Shown here: positions 57,017 to 64,000 of the stretch, in pieces
Position numbering within the stretch: the stretch's first letter is position 1
Layout of the letters: each line of letters begins with the position of its first letter
Source: Hymenobacter qilianensis
Lineage (GTDB): Bacteria > Bacteroidota > Bacteroidia > Cytophagales > Hymenobacteraceae
Assembly (NCBI RefSeq): GCF_014489555.1
Contig: NZ_CP060784.1
Location: 1,550,001-1,614,000, forward strand
DNA length: 64,000 nt
Reading direction: 5' to 3'
Position numbers and translations under genes: made by a program
Notes under the pieces: generated by a model
Told to the model about the DNA's origin: nothing
The model's input: the letters and a program-made list of their open reading frames with translations, nothing else
Databases searched by the model: none

Positions 57017-58408
57017 GTGACTATCGAAAACATTATTTTCCTGCTGATAGCCATTGCGGGCTTCGGCTTGTTTGCCTGGCAAGCGCAAAAGATTCGCGCC
57101 AATATCCTTGTCGGCCGCGACCGGGATATGTCGGGCAATATCGGAGACCGGCTGCAAAAAACATTGCTGGTAGCTTTTGGGCAGCAGAAAATGTTCAAGC
57201 GCATCACTCCAGCCCTGCTGCACTTAGTAGTGTACGTGGGATTCTTGGTGATAAACATCGAAGTGATCGAAATTGTGATTGATGGTGTGTTTGGTACGCA
57301 TCGTGTGTTGCAGTTTCTGGGGCCAGTGTACGATGTACTGATGGCCACCAACGAAATTCTGGGGGCGCTGGTAATTCTGGCGGTTATTGCCTTCTGGTGG
57401 CGTCGCAACGTGAAGAAAGTTCGGCGCTTCTCGGGGCCTGAAATGCGCGCCTGGCCCCGCATCGACGCCGACATGATTCTCTATATCGAATTAGTGCTGA
57501 TGGTGGCGCTGTTCGTGATGAACACTTCCGATTTGAAGTGGCATCGTCTGCAAAATCTGGAGATGCCGGGCTCATTTCCGGTCAGTTCGCTGCTATTGGG
57601 CATTTTTCCTACTGATTTGAACCTGCTGCACTTCTTGGAGCGTGCGGGTTGGTGGGCGCACATTGTAGGTATCTTGATTTTCCTGAACTACCTGCCCAGC
57701 AGCAAGCACTTCCACATTATCATGGCCTTCCCGAATGTATACTACTCGCGGCTGGTGCCGCAGGGGCAGTTCTCGAACGTGGACAGTATTACCCATGAGG
57801 TAAAGGCCATGATGGACCCCAGCTACGAGGTGCCCGCCCCACCCGTAGGCCCCGACGGCTCCGCGCTGGCGCCCACTTCCTTTGGCGCCAAAGACGTGGA
57901 AGACCTAGCCTGGACCAACCTGCTCAATGCCTACTCCTGCACCGAGTGCGGACGCTGCACAGCTTCCTGCCCGGCCAATATCACCGGTAAGCTGCTGTCG
58001 CCGCGTAAGATTATCATGGATACCCGCGACCGGATGGAGGAGAAGTACAACTCTCCGCTGATTTTTCAGCCTAACCAGTACGGTGATGCCAGCAAAGGAA
58101 CCGAGCGGGTAAAAGTAGAAGTCGACCAGAATACGCTGCTTCGTGGCAAAGTGACGCCGGAGGAGCTATGGGCTTGTACCACCTGCAACGCCTGCGTGGA
58201 GTCATGCCCAGTGAATATTAATCCGCTGGAGTCCATCATTGAGATGCGCCGCTTTTTGGTGCTGGAAGAATCGGCTGCGCCGCATTCGTTGAATGTGATG
58301 TTCTCTAATATTGAGAATAATGGGGCGCCGTGGGCTTTCTCACCTTCCGACCGCTTCAATTGGGCTGACGACCTGTACTTGGCCGACAAACAAGCTGTAA
58401 CAGCATAA
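57017..58408 (+). CDS. (Fe-S)-binding heterodisulfide-reductase-like membrane protein
   Basis: 463 aa. N-terminal half has about five transmembrane helices with NarI-like haem/quinone region (HLVVYVGFLVINIEVIEIVI; RAGWWAHIVGILIFLNYLPS). C-terminal half has two 4Fe-4S motifs: SCTECGRCTASCP and ACTTCNACVESCPVNINP. GTG 57017 is the first codon of the membrane domain; the longer upstream frame crosses the tRNA and is not real. Works with the CCG-domain protein 57 bases downstream, probably passing electrons to or from quinone. Confidence 0.9.
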   Translation: MTIENIIFLLIAIAGFGLFAWQAQKIRANILVGRDRDMSGNIGDRLQKTLLVAFGQQKMFKRITPALLHLVVYVGFLVINIEVIEIVIDGVFGTHRVLQFLGPVYDVLMATNEILGALVILAVIAFWWRRNVKKVRRFSGPEMRAWPRIDADMILYIELVLMVALFVMNTSDLKWHRLQNLEMPGSFPVSSLLLGIFPTDLNLLHFLERAGWWAHIVGILIFLNYLPSSKHFHIIMAFPNVYYSRLVPQGQFSNVDSITHEVKAMMDPSYEVPAPPVGPDGSALAPTSFGAKDVEDLAWTNLLNAYSCTECGRCTASCPANITGKLLSPRKIIMDTRDRMEEKYNSPLIFQPNQYGDASKGTERVKVEVDQNTLLRGKVTPEELWACTTCNACVESCPVNINPLESIIEMRRFLVLEESAAPHSLNVMFSNIENNGAPWAFSPSDRFNWADDLYLADKQAVTA

Positions 58409-58465
58409 ACCAAAGCGTCATGCGCGTATTGCTGCGCATGCCAAACGATATCAACAATCAACTAA

Positions 58466-59367
58466 ATGGCTGAGCAAATCACCAAGCGTCAAGTTACCGT
58501 TCCCGTTATGGCCGATTTGGCCGCCCGCGGCGAGCAGCCCGAAATTCTGTTTTGGGTGGGTTGTGCCGGCGCCTTCGACGACCGCTACAAGCGCGTAACC
58601 CGGGCTTTTGTGCGCATTCTGGAGCACGTAGGCATAAAGTACGCTGTATTGGGCATGGAAGAAACCTGCACCGGCGACCCCGCCAAGCGTGCCGGCAACG
58701 AGTTCCTGTTTCAGATGCAGGCGATGCAGAATATTACCACCCTGGATGGCTATCAGATTAAGAAGATAGTAACGGCCTGCCCGCACTGCTTCAACACGAT
58801 AAAGAACGAATATCCGGCGCTGGGGGCAATTATGAGGTGATTCACCACAGCACCTTTCTCCAGCAGCTTATCAACGAAGGCAAGGTGGGCGTAGCTGGCG
58901 GTGGCGAGTTCAAAGGCCAGCGCATTACGTTCCATGACTCGTGCTACCTGGGTCGGGCCAACAATATTTACGAAGCTCCCCGCGACGTACTGGCTACCCT
59001 CGACGCCGACTTAGTGGAGATGAAACGGAGCCGCGCCAATGGCCTGTGCTGTGGGGCAGGCGGCGCCCAAATGTGGAAAGAAGCCGAGCCTGGCAACAAA
59101 GAAGTGAACATTGAGCGCACTGAAGAGGCTCTCTTTACCCTCGACGGCAATGCTCCCGCGCTAGCCCAAACGCGTGGCGTGGAAGATGGCAATGCTGGCG
59201 CTACGCCCAGCCCACGGGCCAACACGCGGGGGGCAATTATTGCCGTATCGTGCCCGTTCTGCATGACCATGATGAGCGACGGCGTGAAGAACAAGGAGCG
59301 CGAGTCGGATGTGCAAGTTTTCGATTTGGCAGAGTTGATTGCTAGTGCGGAAGGTCTGAACGCATAG
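58466..59367 (+). CDS. CCG-domain (Fe-S) oxidoreductase subunit, HdrB/GlpC-like (frameshifted)
   Basis: About 300 aa with two Cys-rich CCG domains: VGCAGAFDDRYKRVTRA ... VTACPHCFNTIKNEY and TFHDSCYLGRANNIYEAPRD ... NGLCCGAGGAQMW ... SCPFCMTMM. These bind a non-cubane or 4Fe-4S cluster in HdrB-type proteins. Five G at 58822-58826 break it; six give PALGGNYEVIHHSTFLQQLI. A G6 motif copy at 59228 is intact. Forms a two-gene unit with the preceding membrane subunit. Confidence 0.9.
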
Positions 59368-59398
59368 CGCCGGGCCGGAAGGCATTTTTGTTTATTCG

Positions 59399-59438
59399 AA
59401 ACAGCCTCGTCGGAACTTCCCGGCGAGGCTGTTTCTTT
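59399..59438 (+). terminator. Intrinsic terminator
   Basis: AAACAGCCTCG / CGAGGCTGTTT followed by CTTTG, after the Fe-S operon. Confidence 0.75.
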
Positions 59439-59481
59439 GTAGGAGTAGAGTGTGTATTTCTAAGTTTTCAAGCTATCGTCC

Positions 59482-59982
59482 ATGTTCGTTCCGTTCGAAG
59501 AATTGCCCCCCAGTGCCCGCGTTTGGATTTATCAGGCCGACCGACCGCTTACGGACACTGAGCTGGCGGCCGTGGAGCCTGCACTGGCACAGTTTGCGGC
59601 GGAGTGGACCAGTCATGGGCGGATGCTGCGCGCTTCGGCCGCCTTTCGGCACGGGCAGTTTTTGGTATTGGGGCTCGATGAAGCGGTTGCCGGTGCAAGT
59701 GGCTGCTCCATTGACGCTTCCGTTCGCTTTGTGCGCAGCCTAGAGGAACAACTGGGCCTGAACCTGCTGGAAAAGTCGCACTTGGCTTTTCTGGTTGACG
59801 GCCAAGTGCAGCTACTCGACCGGCGTGAGCTGCGCCAGTCAGTCGCTACTGGCCAGCTTCAGCCCGACACGCCTTACTTCGACAATACCATTGCCCAGCA
59901 TGGCAAGCTAGCGGCCGCGTGGCCTGCGCCTGCCGCCCACACTTGGCTGGCCAAATACTTTCAAACCTCTCCTCAGCGTTAA
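59482..59982 (+). CDS. Conserved hypothetical protein
   Basis: A 166-aa soluble protein. It has a strongly conserved-looking centre: GRMLRASAAFRHGQFLVLGL then SGCSIDASVRFVRSLEEQLG. Similar Bacteroidota proteins are sometimes labelled ABC-transporter ATPase, but no Walker motifs are present and that name is not justified. The motif copy at 59506-59511 falls in codons 9-10 (LPPS). Confidence 0.72.
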   Translation: MFVPFEELPPSARVWIYQADRPLTDTELAAVEPALAQFAAEWTSHGRMLRASAAFRHGQFLVLGLDEAVAGASGCSIDASVRFVRSLEEQLGLNLLEKSHLAFLVDGQVQLLDRRELRQSVATGQLQPDTPYFDNTIAQHGKLAAAWPAPAAHTWLAKYFQTSPQR

Positions 59983-60082
59983 CCTTACGGCTCTATTCCT
60001 GCCGAAACTTAGTATTATTGCTAGGCATAACAGCATTGCTGGCCTACGCCAAGCGCCTTACTCTTCCTACCGCCTTCCTTCT

Positions 60083-62014
60083 ATGAAGAATTCTATTATT
60101 GTATGGGCTGCCGCCGGATCTGTGGCTGCGCTGGGCCTCAGCGGCTGCGCGACCTCTGAGTCGGGTACGAAAGCTGATAAACGCTTTGCGCGTGGGGAAT
60201 ATGAAACGGCTATTGCCTTATACAAAGCGCAGGCAGAACGCGGCAAAAATGCCCCCCAGAGCAATTTTCGGGTAGGCGAGTCGTATCGTTTGTCCAACCG
60301 CATCGAGCAGGCCGAGCTATATTATAAAATGGCCGTGGGAGCGGGGCTGAAAAACGCTGATGCTGGCTTTTATTATGGATTGGCGCTCAAAGCCAATGGT
60401 AAGTACGACGAGGCCATTGCCCAGTTTGATGACTACGTAAAGCTGGGCACTAACCGCGCCTTGGCGGCTCGGGCCGAAATAGAGGCCAAAAACACACGGT
60501 TGAGCAAAGAGCTGCTGGCGCTAAAAACGCGCGATGAAATTCAGCCTCTTGACCAAATAAACTCCGAGTCGGCCGACTTTAGCGCCACCATGATTCCGGA
60601 TACCAAGGAAATCGTGTTTGCCTCGGGCCGCGATGGAAAGAAGTACCTCGGCAATGGCGAAGGATTCAACGACTTGTACGCCATTCGCTTCGAAGATGCG
60701 GAGAAGATGACCGGCGGCACCGTCCGCAAGCTAGAGCCCATCTTCAACACCGAAGGCACGCACGAAGCCAGCGCTACATATAGCCCCGATGGCAAAATGG
60801 TGGTGTTTGCGCGCTCCAACAGCGGCAAGAAAAAGGGTTACCTAAGCGTTGACTTATGGGCTTCTTATTACCGCAGCGGTGCCTGGACCGAGCCCGCGCT
60901 CATCAATATCAACGACCGCACCACCGACGACTTCTCGCCCGTTTTCTCCCCCGATGGCGAAACGCTCTACTTCGCCTCCGGCCGTAAAGGCGGCGAAGGC
61001 GGCACCGATCTTTACAAAGCGACCATAGCCGCCAATGGCCGTTTCGCGCCCGCCGAAAACTTGGGTCCTGAAATTAATACGCCAGGCAATGAGAGCTTTC
61101 CTGCTGTTGCTCCCGATGGCACGCTGTTTTTCTCCTCCGACGGGCACCCCGGCATTGGTAAGCTGGATGTGTTTGTAGTCGATAAAGGCAAAGTGCGCAA
61201 TCTAGGCGCGCCCTTCAATAGCAGCGGCGACGATTTTGCTCCCTACTTCACGGCGCAGAACGTGGGTGTATTCTCTTCGAACCGGGCAGGTGGCAAGGGC
61301 AGCGACGACTTGTACCGCTTCCGCCGCAACACCACCAAGCTCGTCAACTTCTTCGTTGATGGCACTGTGCTAGAGCGCGACGCCAAAACTGGCACTACGA
61401 AGCCCGTCGCCTCCGAAAACGTGGAGCTATTTGCCAATGGCAACCGTAAACTTCTGGAAGTCACCACCGATGCTGAAGGTAAATTTAGCTTCAAGCTCGA
61501 CTCGGCCACGACCTATGCACTGGTGGCTGACCGCCCCGGCTACTTTACGGCCCGGACTTCCGTAACGACGGTAGGCAAGATGCCTGCCCAGGATCAGCTG
61601 CCGGATCTAGTGAATGATATTCGGCTGCCCGCGACGCTCACGCTCAATAAGATCGTGAAGAATGTGGCCATTGTAGTCGAGAATATCTTCTACGATTACA
61701 ACAAAGCCGACATTCGTCCCGATGCCGCAATCGAGTTGGACAAGCTGGTTGAAACGCTGAATGACAATCCCAAAATTACCATTGAGCTAAGCTCCCACAC
61801 TGACTCGCGCGGTAAAGATGCCTACAACGCCAGCTTATCGCAGCGCCGCGCTCAGTCGGCCGTCGATTATATTATTTCCAAAGGCATTGCGAAAGAGCGC
61901 ATTACGGCCAAAGGCTATGGCGAAACGCAACCAGTAGTTCGCAACGCTAAAACCGAGGAGCAACACCAGCGCAACCGCCGCACCGAATTTAAAGTGACGC
62001 GCATCGAGGAGTAA
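60083..62014 (+). CDS. TPR / beta-propeller / OmpA-domain lipoprotein, PorE-like
   Basis: A 643-aa outer-membrane lipoprotein: signal with lipobox (AAGSVAALGLSGC), TPR region (~30-150), PD40/WD40-like propeller repeats (ATYSPDGKMVVFARS; SPVFSPDGETLYFASGRKGG; VAPDGTLFFSSDGHPGIGKL), a carboxypeptidase-regulatory-like beta domain (~430-520), and a C-terminal OmpA peptidoglycan-binding domain (FYDYNKADIRPDAAIELDKL ... RNRRTEFKV). This order equals PorE of the type IX secretion system, so a T9SS anchoring role is plausible; it is not proven here. Motif copy at 60252 is read as NAPQS. Confidence 0.87.
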   Translation: MKNSIIVWAAAGSVAALGLSGCATSESGTKADKRFARGEYETAIALYKAQAERGKNAPQSNFRVGESYRLSNRIEQAELYYKMAVGAGLKNADAGFYYGLALKANGKYDEAIAQFDDYVKLGTNRALAARAEIEAKNTRLSKELLALKTRDEIQPLDQINSESADFSATMIPDTKEIVFASGRDGKKYLGNGEGFNDLYAIRFEDAEKMTGGTVRKLEPIFNTEGTHEASATYSPDGKMVVFARSNSGKKKGYLSVDLWASYYRSGAWTEPALININDRTTDDFSPVFSPDGETLYFASGRKGGEGGTDLYKATIAANGRFAPAENLGPEINTPGNESFPAVAPDGTLFFSSDGHPGIGKLDVFVVDKGKVRNLGAPFNSSGDDFAPYFTAQNVGVFSSNRAGGKGSDDLYRFRRNTTKLVNFFVDGTVLERDAKTGTTKPVASENVELFANGNRKLLEVTTDAEGKFSFKLDSATTYALVADRPGYFTARTSVTTVGKMPAQDQLPDLVNDIRLPATLTLNKIVKNVAIVVENIFYDYNKADIRPDAAIELDKLVETLNDNPKITIELSSHTDSRGKDAYNASLSQRRAQSAVDYIISKGIAKERITAKGYGETQPVVRNAKTEEQHQRNRRTEFKVTRIEE

Positions 62015-62027
62015 CATTTCGTAGTAT

Positions 62028-62064
62028 AAAAAAAGCCCCCTGCATACATACAGGGGGCTTTTTT
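62028..62064 (+). terminator. Intrinsic terminator
   Basis: AAAAAAAGCCCCCTG ... CAGGGGGCTTTTTT after the PorE-like gene. Confidence 0.85.
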
Positions 62065-62285
62065 GTGTTTAGATGCGTGACCAATCTCTATAGGAATTGT
62101 TTTTAGCCAAGCATATAAATGTAAGCAGTAGAGATAGTTAGAAATGGCCTAAATCATAAAGGTCTGATATTTAAAACTCTACTGTTACTGCGAAATCGAA
62201 TAGGATTTACTATATTCAAAATGGCATAATACTTGGCTTAGAGAAGCTATCGGGAGCGTCCCTGTTGCTCTCACATTCTTCACAC

Positions 62286-63059
62286 ATGAAAAAGGCCTTA
62301 CTTCTGAGCTTCAGTTTGCTGATGCTGTTATCGGCCCAGCTGCGGGCGGCGCCGGTTATTGTCAATTTTGCCTCCGAGCGCGGGGTGCCGTTTCACCTGG
62401 TGTTTGATGGGCAGCCGCTGACGCGTGGTGGCGTGCGCCAAGTGTCTATCGACCGGCTTACTCCTGGTTTCCACTGGGCTGAGTTCCGAATTCCGACGCC
62501 TTATGGTCGGGCTGTTAACTACCGTACGCGTGTGTTCCTTGATCCGGGCCTGGAGACCAGCTACGTGCTTATTGCCCGTAATGGCTTTGCCCCGGCCTTG
62601 CGGAAAGTGGCGGCCGTACCGCTGGGCCTGGGGCGCGGTCCTGGTCGCCGGGCGTATCCTGACGACGTGATTTATGAGGATGACCGCCGGGAGCCGAACG
62701 CGCCCATTGACCCTTACGGCTCATATCATTCTGGTCCGGGCACGGCCTATCCCGGCGCTTATCAGGTGATGACACCCCGGGACGTGGATGCCTTAGCGGA
62801 TGCCCTAGCGTCTCGTTCCTTCGATAGCGATAAGCTGCTGGTGGCGCGCCAAGCCTTAAGCGAAACAGGTATCCGGGCCGATGATTTGCGACACCTGCTC
62901 ACGCAGTTCGACTTCGATAAAGACAAGCTGGAGTTGGCCAAATATGCGTATCCCGCCGTCGCCGACCGGCAAAATTTCTACCGGGTTTACGATGTGTTTC
63001 GCTTTAGCGCCAGTGCTCGTGAGCTGGAAGAGTTTGTAGTGCGCAACCGAGGTCGATAG
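62286..63059 (+). CDS. DUF4476 family exported protein
   Basis: A 257-aa protein with signal peptide (LLLSFSLLMLLSAQLRAAP), a beta-rich middle region (VPFHLVFDGQPLTRGGVRQV, SIDRLTPGFHWAEFRIP), a Pro/Tyr-rich linker, and a C-terminal helical DUF4476 domain (RDVDALADALASRSFDSDKL, LLTQFDFDKDKLELAKYAYP). ATG 62286 is chosen, right before the signal. Function unknown. Confidence 0.85.
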   Translation: MKKALLLSFSLLMLLSAQLRAAPVIVNFASERGVPFHLVFDGQPLTRGGVRQVSIDRLTPGFHWAEFRIPTPYGRAVNYRTRVFLDPGLETSYVLIARNGFAPALRKVAAVPLGLGRGPGRRAYPDDVIYEDDRREPNAPIDPYGSYHSGPGTAYPGAYQVMTPRDVDALADALASRSFDSDKLLVARQALSETGIRADDLRHLLTQFDFDKDKLELAKYAYPAVADRQNFYRVYDVFRFSASARELEEFVVRNRGR

Positions 63060-63126
63060 CTAAGTATCAATGCATAAAAAAGCCCCCAGAGTAGCTGTGG
63101 GGGCTTTTTTATGCATTGATACTTAG
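63060..63126. terminator. Bidirectional intrinsic terminator, long palindrome
   Basis: Arms of nearly 30 bp (CTAAGTATCAATGCATAAAA ... and complement ...TTTTATGCATTGATACTTAG) with a GCCCCCAGAG / GTGGGGGC core; between the convergent DUF4476 and DUF4293 genes. Confidence 0.9.
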
Positions 63127-63133
63127 GTAGGCA

Positions 63134-63610
63134 TTACCGAAGCCGATCCATGCTGCGTACAAGCTGCTCGTCGCGGCGGATGAAGCGATTAGCCAACACA
63201 TTGAGCAGCAGGGCTAAAGTGGGGAGGTAGAAGCCGGCCTCAAACTCGCCGGGAACTTTGATGTTGAGCAGCTGCTCGCCTACCCCGGAGTAGTAGAAGC
63301 CCGCCCCGATAGTAGCCACAATGAGCAGAAAGTTGAGCAAGCCTATCTTAAGCTGGCGGAAACGGTTTTTGAACTGGAAAATTTCGTACACCGCTACTGC
63401 CGCCGAAACCAGCGCCAGAATAGCAATAAGATAGGCAGGCGTAGGGGCTGGTGAGCCCGGTTGCGGGTTCGTAAAGGCCAGCTTATATGCCGATAGTACC
63501 ACTTCCTGCCCGGTCAGCGGGTCAGTTTTGCTCCAGATGGGCAGCACTAATACACTCAGCATGGCCAGAGCCAGCAAAAGAAGGAACACGCTTTGGATTC
63601 TTTGTATCAT
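63134..63610 (-). CDS. DUF4293 family membrane protein
   Basis: A 158-aa protein with four transmembrane helices (IQSVFLLLLALAMLSVLVLP; AYLIAILALVSAAVAVYEIF; QLKIGLLNFLLIVATIGAGF; YLPTLALLLNVLANRFI) and the RFIRRDEQLVRSMDRLR end, matching DUF4293. ATG 63610 is preferred over a longer frame because MIQRIQSVFLLL is the conserved start. Function unknown. Confidence 0.88.
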   Translation of the reverse strand: MIQRIQSVFLLLLALAMLSVLVLPIWSKTDPLTGQEVVLSAYKLAFTNPQPGSPAPTPAYLIAILALVSAAVAVYEIFQFKNRFRQLKIGLLNFLLIVATIGAGFYYSGVGEQLLNIKVPGEFEAGFYLPTLALLLNVLANRFIRRDEQLVRSMDRLR

Positions 63611-63702
63611 CTTTGTGGTTTGACGGTTCGCGCCGCGTAGCCGAAGCCTACGGGCCGGCAAAAGTAGCCAACAACGACCGTAATAACCGCATTCCAAGCC
63701 AA

Positions 63703-64000
63703 TGCTAAGTGCTTATATAGTAGATGCCGTCCGCACCCCTATCGGACGGTTTGGCGGTGCGCTCAGTAGCGTCCGCCCCGATGACCTCGCCGCACACGTA
63801 TTGCGCGAGCTATTGCGCCGCAATCCAACCTTGGATAAGGCAGCCGTAGAAGACATTATTATTGGTGCCGCCAACCAGGCCGGTGAAGACAACCGCAATG
63901 TGGCCCGCATGGCTGGTCTGCTGGCTGGCTTGCCCACTACCGTGCCCGGCAATACCGTCAACCGCCTGTGTGCTTCGGGCTTGCAAAGCATCATTGATGC
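63703..64000 (+). CDS. Thiolase / acetyl-CoA acyltransferase (3'-partial)
   Basis: The first 99 codons of a thiolase, cut by the window end. MLSAYIVDAVRTPIGRFGGA is the standard N-terminus, DDLAAHVLRELLRRNPTLD and IIIGAANQAGEDNRNVARMA follow, and the active-site Cys lies in NTVNRLCASGLQSIIDA at the edge. NQAGEDNRNVARMA is close to the beta-ketoadipyl-CoA thiolase (PcaF) branch, so either that or a general acetyl-CoA acyltransferase. Confidence 0.92.

Overview
The window is chromosomal DNA of a Bacteroidota bacterium, most likely a Hymenobacter-like Cytophagales member. Evidence: moderately high GC, promoters of the TTG-N19-TAnnTTTG type without Shine-Dalgarno sequences, Bacteroidota-only families (DUF4270, DUF4293, DUF4476, a PorE-like TPR/beta-propeller/OmpA lipoprotein, PcrB-type GGGP synthase) and gene orders such as dciA-recF, lptB, and DUF4270 / short glycogen synthase / panC / panD. 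The DNA is almost all housekeeping. I see no prophage, insertion sequence, CRISPR array or plasmid module.

Layout. 1-6.1 kb: rnr (entering from the left), a polyprenyl diphosphate synthase, a rhomboid protease, small envelope proteins and a glycerophosphodiester phosphodiesterase. 6.1-9.4 kb: a regulatory island with a small HTH gene embedded in GTTAC repeats, an exact ParB-binding parS site, an acyl-CoA thioesterase, dciA and recF; this suggests the window is not far from the replication origin. 9.4-24.3 kb: pdhA, a YfgM-like protein, ribH, a TraR/DksA-like protein, an rRNA pseudouridine synthase with a long RG-rich head, coaX, an outer-membrane protein, lptC, ppiD, a TPR protein and recJ. 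24.3-33.3 kb: GtrA and GT87 membrane proteins, DoxX, an M61 peptidase, lptB between two palindromic repeats, a GH3-family protein and an AIM24 protein. 33.4-45.2 kb: gltX, ridA, glmS, DUF4270, glycogen synthase, panC, a subtilase and panD. 45.2-56.5 kb: flippase-like protein, rfaE2, YugP protease, acyl-CoA dehydrogenase, an AraC regulator, GGGP synthase, a DnaJ-TPR protein, a NagB-LmbE fusion and a GT2 glycosyltransferase. 56.5-64 kb: tRNA-Phe, two Fe-S oxidoreductase subunits, the PorE-like lipoprotein, DUF4476, DUF4293 and the start of a thiolase.

Two window-wide signals stand out. First, a 14-base word, (A/T)4-TGCCCCCCAG, occurs about 30 times on both strands, inside genes (read as APQ, PPS or GGK), at start codons and between genes; this is far above chance. 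Second, I count about 25 single-base length errors, nearly all in homopolymers and about 15 of them in this word. They break genes that are otherwise perfectly conserved, including rnr, coaX, lptC, glmS and recJ. Each break is repaired by one base, so I annotate these genes at full span and regard consensus-sequence error as the likeliest cause.

Working themes are envelope biogenesis (LptB/LptC, PpiD, PorE-like, heptose activation), coenzyme A synthesis (panC, panD, coaX), amino-sugar supply and turnover (glmS, NagB-LmbE) and chromosome maintenance (parS, dciA, recF, recJ).
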